In this document: positions 8,182 through 18,004 of the stretch, piece after piece | How the letters are laid out: each line of letters starts with the position of its first letter | Position numbering within the stretch: the stretch's first letter is position 1 | Assembly (NCBI GenBank): GCA_014730275.1 | Contig: WJIL01000148.1 | Location: 1-61,738 of the forward strand | Length of the DNA: 61,738 nucleotides | DNA from: Candidatus Lokiarchaeota archaeon | Lineage (GTDB): Archaea > Asgardarchaeota > Thorarchaeia > Thorarchaeales > Thorarchaeaceae | Reading direction: 5' to 3' | Notes under the pieces: generated by a model | Database searches by the model: none | Told to the model about the DNA's origin: nothing | The model's input: the letters and a program-made list of their open reading frames with translations, nothing else | Program-made: the position numbers and the translations under genes

Positions 8182-9090
8182 GTGACAGATGAGCCACTAG
8201 TTGTTCCACTAATTCCTGACTGTTCAGCATGCATGGTCAACTCACTCAAGACATTGATACCTTTGCTTACCGAAGACAAACAGAGACAGTTCGAATTGTT
8301 CTCTACCGCATTTGACATATTAGCCAAGGGTTTCCAAGAAAAGAAAGATCCTGCAACTCTTTCTATCGGGCTTTACAGGGAACTCTACTCCATGGAAGAC
8401 GCTGTAGATCCATATCATGATATCAAAAAAATGAGCAATGAAGCAGCGAAAAAAGGCATGAAGAAGGTACGGGAAAGGATCAATTCTCTGAAAGGTTATG
8501 AGAAACTGCGGGCTGCTTTGGCTTCAGCAGTCGCGGGCAATATGATTGACTTCAATACAGCGGGGCACAACCCCGATTTGAGTAGGCTTGTAGAAGCCTT
8601 TGTTTCAATCCAGGAACAAGGTTTCGCGCTTGATGACTCGCAAAAGCTGTGGCAACAACTGAAATCCAAGGAGGGTAAAATGGTATTCCTTGCCGATAAT
8701 GCCGGCGAAACATACTTCGATATGCCACTCGTTGAAATCGCCAATGCACAGAACTGGACTGTGACCTATGTGGTGAAGGATAGGCCAATGATGAATGATG
8801 TTGTCGTGGAAGATGTCAAGGAAACGGGGATTGAGGAAATAGCTGAGATCATCACATCGGGGGCATGGGCATTTGGGGTTCCCAAAAAAGGGGTAAGTCA
8901 AGAGTTCCTTGATGCGGTGGCACAAGCAGATGTAGTCATCTCAAAAGGGCAAGCGAATATTGAGACATTTCCAGAAATCCAGCGCGAATTATCTGTTGAA
9001 ACATACTATGTTTCAAGAGCAAAATGCCCACATATTGCAAGCGTATTGGGCGTTACGAAGGGAGAGAACGTTGTTCTTAGACGGAAATAG
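8182..9090 (+). CDS. DUF89/ARMT1-like damage-control metal phosphatase
   Basis: A 302-residue protein starting at GTG 8182, four bases after rimI. It has the hallmarks of the DUF89 family: an N-terminal CxxC (DCSACM, residues 13-18), the metal-binding ADNAGE (171-176) and KGQANIE (255-261). Family members are metal-dependent phosphatases that hydrolyse damaged or surplus phosphometabolites; the eukaryotic ARMT1 branch and archaeal relatives share this core. Coupling with an acetyltransferase is suggestive only. A T-tract (GGTTTTTTATT, about 9129) after the stop may terminate transcription. Confidence 0.8.
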   Translation: MTDEPLVVPLIPDCSACMVNSLKTLIPLLTEDKQRQFELFSTAFDILAKGFQEKKDPATLSIGLYRELYSMEDAVDPYHDIKKMSNEAAKKGMKKVRERINSLKGYEKLRAALASAVAGNMIDFNTAGHNPDLSRLVEAFVSIQEQGFALDDSQKLWQQLKSKEGKMVFLADNAGETYFDMPLVEIANAQNWTVTYVVKDRPMMNDVVVEDVKETGIEEIAEIITSGAWAFGVPKKGVSQEFLDAVAQADVVISKGQANIETFPEIQRELSVETYYVSRAKCPHIASVLGVTKGENVVLRRK

Positions 9091-9177
9091 AATCTTAGAT
9101 AGATTCGGAGACAATGTGGCTTAGAGAAGGTTTTTTATTGGGTTTGAAATCGAAGTTGATGTGTTCACAAAGTAATG

Positions 9178-9201
9178 CTTAAATGGATATCTTCGACGAA
9201 G
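9178..9201 (+). promoter_or_regulatory. Thermosome promoter with small dyad
   Basis: TATA-like CTTAAATG at 9178-9185 is followed by the perfect dyad CTTCG-A-CGAAG (9191-9201), between TATA and the predicted start near 9207. The dyad could be a regulator site, but it is unlike the hsp20 operator. Confidence 0.5.
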
Positions 9202-9259
9202 CGCATGTACAGTTTTGTTTTGCCAAAAAAGAGTGAAGAATGAAACTGGAGGAATAAGG

Positions 9260-10888
9260 ATGAGTCAACAACCGATTATCGTATTACGAGAGGATACCGA
9301 GAGACGTAGGGGCCGTGATGCCCAGAGAAACAACATCATGGCGGCAAAGGTGATTGCCGAGTCAGTTAGGTCTGCCCTAGGTCCAAAAGGTATGGACAAA
9401 ATGCTTGTAGACGGGTTTGGCGACATTACCGTTAGCAATGACGGTGCAACCATCCTCAAAGAGATGGACGTGTCCCACCCTGCTGCAAAGATGGTTATCG
9501 AAGTAGCCCGGACCGTGGACGACGAAGTGGGCGATGGTACTACCACAGCCGCAGTTCTGACAGGCGAACTTCTTAAGCAAGCAGAGGAACTGCTGGATCA
9601 GAAAATCCACCCCACTACTATAATCAGCGGTTATAGGAAAGCTTCACAGCATGCACTAGATATTATTGATAAGACTGCTGATGAAATCGATCCAGAAGAT
9701 GAGAATTATCGTGATATTCTCATTGACGTAGCAAAGACTGCCATGTCAAGCAAGTTCGTTTCAACTTCCAAGGAGGCATTGGCAGAAATTGTTGTCGATG
9801 CAGTTCTTGCAATCAGTAAGGAAAAAGAAGCTGGTGAGGATATTTCAATAAAGGACATACCACGACAGAAGCAGGAAGGTCTTCAAGTCGACCAGACTGA
9901 GCTGATTAACGGTTTGGTGCTTGACAAGGAAATCGTACATGCTGGAATGCCCAAGAAAATAGACAAGGCCAAAATAGCACTTCTCGAGGCACCTCTTGAA
10001 GTCTCTAAGACCGAATTTGACACCAAGATTTCCATATCAGACCCAACATCAATGCAATCATTCCTAGATGAAGAGCAGAATATGCTGAAGTCTATGGTAA
10101 ATAAGATTGTGGAGACTGGTGCAAATGTTGTCATTTGCCAGAAAGGTATCGATGACCTCGCACAACATTTCTTGGCGAAGAATGGTATTCTAGCTGTCAG
10201 GAGAATCAAGAAATCAGATATTGAGCGGCTGCACAAAGCCACAGGTGCAACCATTGTTTCACAGATAAACAATCTCACGAAGGATGACTTGGGTGAAGCG
10301 GACCTTGTTGAGCAGCGAAAAGTGGCTGATGACAAAATGCTCTTTGTTGAAGGCACACCAAAGACCTCAGCGGTCACAATAATTGTTCGTGGTGGTACAG
10401 ATCATATCGTAGACGAGGTGGATCGCGCTCTCAATGATGCACTCTACGTTGTCCGCGATGTTATCATGGAACCAAAAGTCACCTATGGTGGTGGAGCACT
10501 CGCTTGTGAAATCGCCCATAGTCTTCGCGAAGAAGCATCAAAGTTCGAAGGTAGAGAACAATACGCTGTCAACGCCTTCGCTGATGCTATAGAAGTTGTA
10601 CCAACTACCCTGTCCGAAAACGCTGGCCTCGACCCAATCGACATGCTTGTTGAGCTCCGTTCCGCACATTCGGAAGGCAAGAAGCACTTTGGAGTCGATA
10701 TCACCAGTAGCAAGATTGATGACATGAAGAAGAATCGTGTTATCGAATCGGCTGCTGTAAATAGGCAAATCGTTATGTCTGCTGCTGAAGCTGCACAGAT
10801 GCTCTTGAAGATCGATGACGTCATCAGCAGCAAAGGCGGCGGTATGGGTGGGGGTGGCGCACCCGGGCCGGATGAAGACCTAGATTAA
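9260..10888 (+). CDS. Thermosome subunit (group II chaperonin)
   Basis: A 542-residue CCT/thermosome subunit that forms the double-ring ATP-driven folding chamber. Visible motifs: [12 protein letters not shown] (residues 40-51), the DGATILK nucleotide loop, GDGTTTA (91-97) with the catalytic Asp, the apical domain, GGGAL in the C-terminal equatorial half, and a flexible Gly/Met-rich tail ([10 protein letters not shown]). GGAGGAATAAGG just before ATG 9260 fixes the start; the upstream TTG at 9215 would add an unconserved 15 residues. The HhH-RpoK gene follows after 37 bases. Confidence 0.97.
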   Translation: MSQQPIIVLREDTERRRGRDAQRNNIMAAKVIAESVRSALGPKGMDKMLVDGFGDITVSNDGATILKEMDVSHPAAKMVIEVARTVDDEVGDGTTTAAVLTGELLKQAEELLDQKIHPTTIISGYRKASQHALDIIDKTADEIDPEDENYRDILIDVAKTAMSSKFVSTSKEALAEIVVDAVLAISKEKEAGEDISIKDIPRQKQEGLQVDQTELINGLVLDKEIVHAGMPKKIDKAKIALLEAPLEVSKTEFDTKISISDPTSMQSFLDEEQNMLKSMVNKIVETGANVVICQKGIDDLAQHFLAKNGILAVRRIKKSDIERLHKATGATIVSQINNLTKDDLGEADLVEQRKVADDKMLFVEGTPKTSAVTIIVRGGTDHIVDEVDRALNDALYVVRDVIMEPKVTYGGGALACEIAHSLREEASKFEGREQYAVNAFADAIEVVPTTLSENAGLDPIDMLVELRSAHSEGKKHFGVDITSSKIDDMKKNRVIESAAVNRQIVMSAAEAAQMLLKIDDVISSKGGGMGGGGAPGPDEDLD

Positions 10889-10925
10889 TAAAGCGTCCCG
10901 AACGCCGATTAGATAGGTGTGGCAT

Positions 10926-11672
10926 ATGTCAGATGATTCGAAGGACGACAAGAATTCCAAGGAAGAATCCGAGGAACAGGAACCAGAAGAAGAACAAGAA
11001 GACGAAGAGAAGCAAGAAGACAAGGATGACGAAGATGACAGTGGACACACCGAGAAGGAACGACAACTCCTCGCTCTAGCAGAGATATCAGGCGTAGGCC
11101 CTCGTACTGCTGAGAAGCTGCACAGAGAGGGATACGGTGACCTGAAAAAACTGGAAGAGGCCAACTCAGCAGTTATTGCTGTGAGTATCAATGGTTTGAG
11201 TGTCAGAAAGGCCAAGAACGTGATTGAGGCCGCTAGTGAAGTAAGAAAAGCCATTGAAGCTGGTGAAATAGACCTCAGCCAAAAGAGACTCCGCAAACGG
11301 AAAAGACCAGAACCCGAGGAGCCCAACGAAGCTCACGAACTACCTAGTGCGGAAGAATTCGAACCGCCACCGGAAAGGGAGGACCTGACCACAGGCTTAG
11401 AGGAAGAGAAAGAGGACATGGGCATTCCAATTGGCCCCAAATGGCTAACCAAATTCGAGAAAGCCAGAATCATCGGAGCGCGAGCACTTCAGCTTTCCAT
11501 GGGGGCCCCTCTTCTCGTTAATCCCGATAACGTTGACGGTAACCTGTTTGCACTAGCAGAAGCCGAACTGAAGAGGGGAATGCTGCCTATGACGGTCAGA
11601 CGAAGACTGCCTACCGGGGAGCATCGTGACATACCGCTTTCGTTACTACTAGAGAATACGAGGTTGGATTGA
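10926..11672 (+). CDS. rpoK: RNA polymerase subunit K fused to an acidic HhH domain
   Basis: A 248-residue protein. Residues 170-248 are a complete RpoK/Rpb6/omega-like subunit ([22 protein letters not shown], then [16 protein letters not shown] and DIPLSLL), the part that clamps the largest RNA polymerase subunit. RpoK is normally only 60-100 residues long. Here it is preceded by an acidic tail (1-45), a helix-hairpin-helix segment (50-105, [17 protein letters not shown] and a second hairpin), a basic patch (KRLRKRKRP) and an acidic linker. The HhH unit suggests extra DNA contact. AGGTG at 10915-10919 supports ATG 10926. It lies 37 bases after the thermosome gene, and its own terminator overlaps the stop codon. 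Confidence 0.88.
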   Translation: MSDDSKDDKNSKEESEEQEPEEEQEDEEKQEDKDDEDDSGHTEKERQLLALAEISGVGPRTAEKLHREGYGDLKKLEEANSAVIAVSINGLSVRKAKNVIEAASEVRKAIEAGEIDLSQKRLRKRKRPEPEEPNEAHELPSAEEFEPPPEREDLTTGLEEEKEDMGIPIGPKWLTKFEKARIIGARALQLSMGAPLLVNPDNVDGNLFALAEAELKRGMLPMTVRRRLPTGEHRDIPLSLLLENTRLD

Positions 11673-11701
11673 TTTACAATCCACCTCTTTCCCTCTTTTT
11701 T
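11662..11701 (+). terminator. Terminator after rpoK
   Basis: TGGATTG pairs with CAATCCA (stem extended by GG/CC with a bulge) at 11662-11685, followed by CTCTTTCCCTCTTTTTT. The stop codon lies inside the stem. Confidence 0.65.
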
Positions 11702-11769
11702 CTATTATCATAACAGTACTCCTTAATAGTGGGGGTATTCCATCATTCTCTTCCCCATGGTGATTATGG

Positions 11770-13098
11770 TTGCAGGAGATATTACTTGACACTACACTTG
11801 TACTCCGCTGCATAATCGGATTTGCTGTAGGAGCACTCATTGGTCTAGAACGACAGAAGCGAATGAGAGAAGATCTTACAGCAGGTGTAAGATCATTCGG
11901 CCTCCACAGTCTGATGGCAACTCTTGCAGCTTATTCATTCACAGTTTCAGGAAGCCCAACTCTGTTCATCTACGCCATTGTGATTTCAGCTATACTAACA
12001 AGCTCACAGATAGTATACAAAATGTTTCGTACCATGCGTAAAGGAACAACTACCAGCATCGTATTTGGCATCTCGTTTGTTTTGGGAGCACTTGTCGGGC
12101 TGGACGAGGCCCCACTTGAAGGGCAACTTGTTGGCCCCCTGCAGGTTCTCGCTATGACAATGTCCTTTTTCATATTTCTCGTGCTAGGATTCAAGGAGGA
12201 AGTAGCAAGTGCAGTAGGAGTGATTACGAAAGAAGAGATGATCAGTGCAGTCCAACTGGGTGTCCTGATATTCTTCCTGTGGCCGCTCTTGCCTGCCACC
12301 TGGGAAATCGGGCCCATAACCTTGCCAGTGCACCAGACGTATCTCCTTGTTGTTCTTCTTCTTAGCATCAGTTTTGCCAATTATATCCTTGTAAAGCAAT
12401 ACCGAACACGGGGAACATACTTTTTCGGATTCTTCGGGGGATTTGCAAATAGTGAAGCTACTGTAACGAGTCTAGCTGATTTTCATGTTCGAACGAAAAG
12501 GAGATTCACTGGCAGAATATCACTCTCAGTGATTTTCGCAAACATAGCCATGGTGTTGAGAAATGGTGTTCTTGTCATACTTATCGATCCATCTCTCAGT
12601 ATCTTCAGATTCTACATCATTCCTCTTGGTATTCTCACAATAGGTGGTCTGGTCCGTTTATTCCACGAGCGAACTGTCATACAAAAGCCAGATGAAGAGA
12701 AACTGGACACCAGGTTCGTTTCTCCGTTCGAATTGACAGCAGCACTGAAGTTCGCCCTGGTATTCACGGTAGTAACAGTGATTTCACTCTTTCTTCAAGA
12801 CACCTTCAGCAACTTCGGAATCCTCATAGCTGCGGTATTTGGGGGCTTTGTCTCGGCCGCAGCGCTTGTATCAACCGTCACTACAGGATATGCGGCTGGA
12901 AACATATCAATTGAGTCGGCTGTTTTTTCTGTCATCATAGCAACAACCATCGCGGTTTTGAACAAGATAATCTATGTGTATTCAACGGATCAAGAGCCAG
13001 AACTGACAAAGAAGGTAGGGCGTGATTCACTCCTTATGGCTATTGGAGTGGTTGTATACTTGGCCCTTTTAGCCTGGGGCATTTTCCCGTGGTTCTAA
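11770..13098 (+). CDS. MgtC/DUF4010 multi-pass membrane protein
   Basis: A 442-residue integral membrane protein with about 12 hydrophobic segments. The N-terminus has the MgtC/SapB signature (IIGFAVGALIGLERQ, then TAGVRSFGLHSLMATLAA), and the C-terminal two-thirds matches the DUF4010 layout (FGFFGGFANSEATVTSLADF, GILIAAVFGGFVSAAALVSTV). Such fused proteins are thought to move or sense divalent cations or protect against low magnesium, but activity is unproven. The start is TTG 11770 with GGTGAT about eight bases upstream; the ATG at 11766 is out of frame. It is not coupled to its neighbours. Confidence 0.82.
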   Translation: MQEILLDTTLVLRCIIGFAVGALIGLERQKRMREDLTAGVRSFGLHSLMATLAAYSFTVSGSPTLFIYAIVISAILTSSQIVYKMFRTMRKGTTTSIVFGISFVLGALVGLDEAPLEGQLVGPLQVLAMTMSFFIFLVLGFKEEVASAVGVITKEEMISAVQLGVLIFFLWPLLPATWEIGPITLPVHQTYLLVVLLLSISFANYILVKQYRTRGTYFFGFFGGFANSEATVTSLADFHVRTKRRFTGRISLSVIFANIAMVLRNGVLVILIDPSLSIFRFYIIPLGILTIGGLVRLFHERTVIQKPDEEKLDTRFVSPFELTAALKFALVFTVVTVISLFLQDTFSNFGILIAAVFGGFVSAAALVSTVTTGYAAGNISIESAVFSVIIATTIAVLNKIIYVYSTDQEPELTKKVGRDSLLMAIGVVVYLALLAWGIFPWF

Positions 13099-13120
13099 TG
13101 TAATCCGATTCAACATAACC

Positions 13121-13258
13121 CTTAAAATGGTCTCACGGCACCTCTTTGATGGTGAAGCATTTGAGCGTTGGTGGCTCCGTTCACAGGTCTGGAGATAGAT
13201 AGTCTCCTGGTGGAGGGAACCCCGTTTCGCTCAGTTCTTCTTGTTTTGGAGGTTTTCT
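13121..13258 (+). promoter_or_regulatory. hisS promoter and long leader with competing hairpins
   Basis: TATA-like CTTAAAATG (13121-13129) implies a leader of about 110 bases before hisS. In it GGAGA (13191-13195) can pair with TCTCC (13203-13207), or CTCC (13204-13207) can instead pair with GGAG (13212-13215). The two hairpins exclude each other. GGAGG at 13248-13252 is the ribosome-binding site. Confidence 0.45.
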
Positions 13259-14575
13259 ATGACTGAAATGCAGACAGTCCGCGGTATGCGAGACTTAATG
13301 GGCCCGGAAATGTATGTGCGCGACTATCTCATCCAAACAGCTGTTGATGTTTTCAAGCTATTTGGATACGAACCACTGGATTCTCCAGCTGTAGAATTGT
13401 GGGAGACCCTTTCTGCAAAAGGAGGAGAAGAAATTGAAGCAGACACTTTCAAGTTCAGGGACAAAGGGGATCGACAGGTTGGGCTCAGATTCGACCTCAC
13501 GGTGCCTTTGGCAAGGATTGTTTCGTCAAACCCAACTCTTCCAAAACCGTTCAAGCGATATGCTATAGGAAAAGCGTGGAGATATGACAGACCACAAGCA
13601 GGAAGATATAGAGAATTCACACAAGCCGATGTTGATGTGATAGGCAATACCACACCTGCAGCTGATGCGGAGGTAGTCATGGTCGCTCTTGAATTCATGA
13701 ATGCGATATTCGATGATAATCAATACGTCATCAAAATCAACAACAGAAAGGTGCTTCGTGGGTTAACAGAAAAAGCAGGTATACCAAAGGAACTCACACA
13801 TGAGTGCTTCAGAGCCATAGACAAACTCGACAAAATCGGGGTTGAAGGGGTGGTCGAAGAGCTTCGTGAAAGAGGTATGAACCAAAAACAGATTGAATTT
13901 CTAGCGAATAATGTCTTTGATGAAGAGAAGACCATCTCTAGCCTTGATGAATTCCGAGAGCTCTTATCCGGCTCAGATGTCGGAATAGAAGGCGTAGATG
14001 AGCTTGCCAGAATGGAGGATATCTTCACGGAAGCAGAACTCGGGAAATACACCCAATTTGACGTTTCTCTTGCTAGGGGATTGGACTACTACACCGGGCC
14101 AGTATTTGAGGGGAGATACTTGGGAGAACCCGATGTTGGATCCATTGCAGGAGGAGGCAGATATGACAACCTTATCGAGAAGTTTGGCGGGCCATCAATA
14201 GGTGCGACAGGTATATCACTTGGAATAGGAAGAATCATCGATATATTGATGGAAAAAGGATTAGGCGAGGAGCTCAGACCTAAGCTTGATGTGTTTGTAG
14301 CACCTGTCTCAAAGGATATGCAGAAGTATGCCATGAGTGTACAGAAAGAGATGATAAGAGCGGGCTTTTCTTGTGGTGTTGATTTGATGGATAGACCATT
14401 GGGCAGACTTCTTGAGCAAGCTGACGATGAAGGGGCCGCTTTGGCTATTATCGTGGGTGAAAGGGACCTGAGCGAAGGTAAGCTTAGTATCAGAGATATG
14501 AAGACTAAACAGACTGCCCAAGTTTCCAAAGAAGAAATAGTTCAGCACGTAAAGAATAGATTAGAAGGAACTTAA
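13259..14575 (+). CDS. hisS: Histidyl-tRNA synthetase
   Basis: A 438-residue class II synthetase that charges tRNA-His. It shows the N-terminal VRGMRDLMGPE, motif 2 (YAIGKAWRYDRPQAGRYREFTQADVDVIG region), the histidine-binding ARGLDYYTGPVFEG, motif 3 (GATGISLGIGRI) and a C-terminal anticodon-binding domain (DVFVAPVSKDMQKYA...DLMDRPLGRLLEQA). Length is standard for the archaeal enzyme. The start is ATG 13259 with GGAGG eight bases upstream; the upstream TTG 13241 lacks support. The long leader suggests post-transcriptional control. Confidence 0.95.
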   Translation: MTEMQTVRGMRDLMGPEMYVRDYLIQTAVDVFKLFGYEPLDSPAVELWETLSAKGGEEIEADTFKFRDKGDRQVGLRFDLTVPLARIVSSNPTLPKPFKRYAIGKAWRYDRPQAGRYREFTQADVDVIGNTTPAADAEVVMVALEFMNAIFDDNQYVIKINNRKVLRGLTEKAGIPKELTHECFRAIDKLDKIGVEGVVEELRERGMNQKQIEFLANNVFDEEKTISSLDEFRELLSGSDVGIEGVDELARMEDIFTEAELGKYTQFDVSLARGLDYYTGPVFEGRYLGEPDVGSIAGGGRYDNLIEKFGGPSIGATGISLGIGRIIDILMEKGLGEELRPKLDVFVAPVSKDMQKYAMSVQKEMIRAGFSCGVDLMDRPLGRLLEQADDEGAALAIIVGERDLSEGKLSIRDMKTKQTAQVSKEEIVQHVKNRLEGT

Positions 14576-14655
14576 GAGACTTAACAGGTGTCTAGCGACT
14601 GTGTAGGGAAAGCCTTTTCTCAATAGGCCAGCATGTATTAGGGTAGGGATTGGAA

Positions 14656-15495
14656 ATGACACGTCTTCCGGTAGTGGCAGGTAAATTCTACGAAGGACAG
14701 AAGGGACTTCTTCAGCAGAGGCTTGATGATTGTTTTTCCAAGAAAATGGGACCAGGAAGAACTCCAGAAGGTACACCTGGGGAGAAGAGGGACCTTAAGG
14801 CAGTAATTGCTCCTCATGCAGGCTATGTATATTCGGGTACGACCGCGGCTCATTCCTACCAGAAAATCTTCGAAGATGGAAGACCAGATCATATCATCAT
14901 ACTAGGTCCCAATCACTCGGGGCAAGGAGCACGGGTTGCTATATGTGAAGAGGACTGGGAGACACCACTTGGTGTAGTCACGTATGATACTGAGCTAGGA
15001 AACGGCATTCTTGATGAAAATGAATTTGCCGAAAGTGATTGCATTGCCCACGCTCAAGAGCATTCAATTGAAGTTCAGCTTCCCTTCTTACAGTACATAT
15101 TTGATGACGTTCCTCCATTTGTACCAATCTGTTTGAAAACGCAGTCATATGAAATCTGCAAATCCCTTGGCGAAACCTTCGCATCATTGGGAGAAGAAAT
15201 GGATATTCTAGTAATAGCCAGTTCCGATTTCACTCATTTTGAGCCAGCAGATACAGCTAGAAGAAAAGATAACCAGGCAATGGAGTATCTCGAATTCCTA
15301 GATTCGGAGGGTTTCATGAATTTCGTTCGTGAACACAGAATCAGTATTTGCGGCGCAGGGCCCATAGCATCAGCTGTCGTCTATGCCAATGAGCAAGGGG
15401 CTGAAGTATTCAGACTTCTTCAATACACAAATTCCGGTGATGTAACGGGAGACAAAGAAAGCGTTGTAGCATATGTTGCCGCTGAGATAGTGTGA
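14656..15495 (+). CDS. amrB: AmmeMemoRadiSam system protein B (Memo family)
   Basis: About 279 residues. The dioxygenase-like Memo fold is recognised from the start (RLPVVAGKFYEG), the metal/active-site region APHAGYVYSGTTAAHSY, GPNHSG, the central AHAQEHSIEVQLPFLQ with its conserved His, and SSDFTHFE near the C-terminus. Memo proteins occur with AMMECR1-domain and radical SAM partners; the radical SAM member is encoded at 47810-48853 in this window, far away, and no AMMECR1 gene was seen. ATG 14656 fits the family start better than TTG 14650. Confidence 0.9.
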   Translation: MTRLPVVAGKFYEGQKGLLQQRLDDCFSKKMGPGRTPEGTPGEKRDLKAVIAPHAGYVYSGTTAAHSYQKIFEDGRPDHIIILGPNHSGQGARVAICEEDWETPLGVVTYDTELGNGILDENEFAESDCIAHAQEHSIEVQLPFLQYIFDDVPPFVPICLKTQSYEICKSLGETFASLGEEMDILVIASSDFTHFEPADTARRKDNQAMEYLEFLDSEGFMNFVREHRISICGAGPIASAVVYANEQGAEVFRLLQYTNSGDVTGDKESVVAYVAAEIV

Positions 15496-15530
15496 ACTCA
15501 GACGACGACTGACTGACTCCAAGGTTTGTT

Positions 15531-16832
15531 TTAATCAGCATCGTCAGGTACTGAATCAGAAAGCTCTAGCGAAGTTGTGATAGCCCCAACAAGTGATATT
15601 GTTCCGGCCAATGCCAAACTTGACACACAATTACCAGTTGTGTCGTATAATCGCCCTCCAAGGATTGGTCCTACCACATAAGCACTATTACTCACTGCAC
15701 CGTATGCACCCATCACTTTTCCGTAAGCCTCATCATCGGTTAAATCGCCAATCAACGCTTGAATTGTTGGCCCACGCATTGACAGGCCAATTCCTAAGAC
15801 TGCCCCTCCGAGATAGAATCCAGTCACAGTTGATGATAGCATAAAAACGAACATAGCACAACTACTAATCACACAACCGAACACGATTAGCCATTTGCGG
15901 CCAATTCGATCTGACAAATGACCAAATCCAAGGTTTCCCAACAGCGTGATTATGCCAATTATGCCAAAGAACAACGATATCTGAATGGGTATCACCCCAA
16001 ATCGAGTTAACGCGTCGATCAGAAATGCAACTTCTAGTATCCTAATAGCAAACATGTTTCCAAAAAGAGCCACAGCTAAAGCAAAGTAAGAGTGCTTATG
16101 TCGGCCAAAGACTTCTCTGAGATTTACTTGGGGATTGGTTTCATGGAATTGATTTTCGCTTATCTTCGGTTCGGTTACCAGAACATAGAGAGCCACAAGG
16201 GTGCCAATAGTTGATACAGCAGCCACCAAAAATGGTAATCTGATTCCAAGGAACTGGGCCATAATCCCGCCAGCGGTCGGACCGATGATAAAACCAACCA
16301 TGTTTCCCATGCTGAGATAGCCCATGCCAGTACAGCGATTTGTTGGAATGGTTACATCTGACATGTAAGCATTTGCAGCAGGATAGAATCCAGCTGAAAC
16401 TGCCCCTTCGATTGCTCTAGCAAGAATCATAACCCAGATGTTGGGCGCAAATGCATACATCACATTAGCTGAAGCGAATCCCAGCAATGCTGCAAGCATC
16501 ACGGGTTTCCTTCCGCGACTATCAGAGAGACCCCCCAAAGGACCTGCAAATGCAATCCGCGATAGCGCAAAAGAAGCGGCGAGAACACCTAGTTCTGTTG
16601 CACCAACACCAAGAGCAGCAATGTAGTAGGGAAAAATCGGGGTGATAATCCCAAAACCGATTTGGAGCATACAAAGTGAAATCGCGAGCATCAAGACCTG
16701 TCGTAGCCTACCACTTTGCGGCATGGTTGAGGTCTGGTTGTCCAGTGATGGTTGCGCCGTCTTGATCGTCTTCATAAGAGAAATACTTTGGTGGTGTGGA
16801 GTATCATAGGATTTGAGTTTTAAGGATAGCAT
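15531..16832 (-). CDS. MFS transporter, drug-efflux-like
   Basis: A major facilitator superfamily permease of up to 433 residues with 12 predicted membrane helices. The signature loop between helices 2 and 3 (GGLSDSRGRKPVML) and its repeat in the second half (GHLSDRIGRKWLI) are clear, as is the motif-C-like GPTAGGIMAQ. It is most like the TetA/multidrug efflux branch; the substrate is unknown. ATG 16832 directly follows the TGA of the ACT-regulator gene, implying translational coupling; later in-frame ATGs (16775, 16724) precede the first helix and are also possible. The ACT-regulator partner could be its controller. Confidence 0.85.
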   Translation of the reverse strand: MLSLKLKSYDTPHHQSISLMKTIKTAQPSLDNQTSTMPQSGRLRQVLMLAISLCMLQIGFGIITPIFPYYIAALGVGATELGVLAASFALSRIAFAGPLGGLSDSRGRKPVMLAALLGFASANVMYAFAPNIWVMILARAIEGAVSAGFYPAANAYMSDVTIPTNRCTGMGYLSMGNMVGFIIGPTAGGIMAQFLGIRLPFLVAAVSTIGTLVALYVLVTEPKISENQFHETNPQVNLREVFGRHKHSYFALAVALFGNMFAIRILEVAFLIDALTRFGVIPIQISLFFGIIGIITLLGNLGFGHLSDRIGRKWLIVFGCVISSCAMFVFMLSSTVTGFYLGGAVLGIGLSMRGPTIQALIGDLTDDEAYGKVMGAYGAVSNSAYVVGPILGGRLYDTTGNCVSSLALAGTISLVGAITTSLELSDSVPDDAD

Positions 16833-17351
16833 TCAGTTTTCTATGATGACCCTAGTTACTCCTGTTATGTTTGACAAAGTCTCAATAATCGCACCGCGGA
16901 GGGGTTTCTGAGTGATAACCTTCAGGCACGGTTTTTGATAGATAGCTACATCTTCGGCCACTACCTGACGGATTGCCACTCCGTATCCCGCAATAGTCGC
17001 AGTCACTTCTGAAAGGATTCCAGGATTCTCTGGTGACTCCACGTAGATCTTGACAAAACCGTAACCAAAGACTTCGCAAACGTTCTCAAGCGATGGTCCC
17101 GCAGGTTGTAGGCGTGAGAAGAACTCGCAAAGCTCTTCATCGGCACACACATCTTCAGTCATGGAGCGCACTGTGCGCCTATCAACACCTACTGCTTCAC
17201 CTATAGCTGTCAACGAAATGCCAATGTCACCACACTTAACCACACCGGGCGCTTCAACTCTTAGACCGTGACGAACTATCTCCTGCGCAACAACCAACCG
17301 CTGAGGATAGGCTTCAAATTTGTCACATATCTTTTCCCACATTGTATACAC
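16833..17351 (-). CDS. HTH-ACT regulator (predicted regulator of amino-acid metabolism)
   Basis: 172 residues. A helix-turn-helix (SLTAIGEAVGVDRRTVRSM, about 46-65) is followed by a C-terminal ACT-like ligand domain (VKIYVESPENPGILSEVTATIAGYG). This matches the archaeal group described as predicted regulators of amino-acid metabolism with an ACT domain, in which small-molecule binding tunes DNA binding. The start may be ATG 17351 or ATG 17342 (MWEK), the latter closer to the family. The stop abuts the start of the MFS transporter, so the two are one operon; a transported amino acid or derivative is a reasonable inference, no more. Confidence 0.78.
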   Translation of the reverse strand: MYTMWEKICDKFEAYPQRLVVAQEIVRHGLRVEAPGVVKCGDIGISLTAIGEAVGVDRRTVRSMTEDVCADEELCEFFSRLQPAGPSLENVCEVFGYGFVKIYVESPENPGILSEVTATIAGYGVAIRQVVAEDVAIYQKPCLKVITQKPLRGAIIETLSNITGVTRVIIEN

Positions 17352-17473
17352 CTCGGGCGCACAGAAACTTCACCAATGATGCATGATGTATAGGATTATA
17401 CGGAGTTTCGAAAGGAACCGATTAAGAGTAACCAACCGGATATATGTTGCTTTCGTATATAGTATGAATGATG

Positions 17474-18004
17474 TCACTGAAGTAGTTTCTCAAAAAGTAC
17501 CTGATCTACGTACCCCTCGGGCATTTTGAAGTGATTTCCTCGAATCCCGATTTCTCGGTACTCCATGCTCCGATACAAAGCAATTGCTATATTGTTGTTA
17601 GAGAGTGTACTCAAAACAATTTTCTCAAATCCGGCGTCGTGAGCAGCTTCTTCAGAAGCAGTCATCAATGCTTTGCCGACACCTGTGTTCCGATAGGGCT
17701 TCCTTACAATGATACCAAGTCTACAAACATGTTCTGATGCATCCCATCGCTCAGGTCTCAACGTCAAGTGGCCTACATAGTGTCCGTCTCTCAAAGCTAC
17801 AAGTATAACATCATCTGTATCTTTGCTGCGTTCAATCCAGTCCAACCATTGACTTAGACTAGTTTTTATTTCCAGAGTAGGCAACCACTTCCCTTCTGCA
17901 ACAACTTCAGCGAATCCATCAAACATATTCCTTCCATCTGAAAGTCGTGCATGTCGAATGAATAGAGATCTACCATCTTTGCATTCGAAGTTCCATGTCT
18001 TCAT
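17474..18004 (-). CDS. GNAT acetyltransferase
   Basis: A 176-residue single-domain GNAT enzyme. The acetyl-CoA loop is RNTGVGKALM (about residue 107), followed by LSTLSNNNIAIALYRSMEYREIG, the usual last helix and strand. It resembles the RimJ/RimL-like and small-molecule acetyltransferases; the acceptor is unknown. Its ATG overlaps the stop of the glycyl-radical activase gene by four bases (ATGA), so both are translated from one message. Confidence 0.8.
   Translation of the reverse strand: MKTWNFECKDGRSLFIRHARLSDGRNMFDGFAEVVAEGKWLPTLEIKTSLSQWLDWIERSKDTDDVILVALRDGHYVGHLTLRPERWDASEHVCRLGIIVRKPYRNTGVGKALMTASEEAAHDAGFEKIVLSTLSNNNIAIALYRSMEYREIGIRGNHFKMPEGYVDQVLFEKLLQ

Noticed and set aside
9265-9610. 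Long minus-strand open frames under the thermosome gene
   Set aside because: They are shadows of the strongly conserved plus-strand chaperonin; no motif and no ribosome-binding site.
13130-13258. tRNA-like or C/D-box RNA in the hisS leader
   Set aside because: No T-loop, anticodon arm or paired C and D boxes could be drawn; only the two short competing hairpins are clear.
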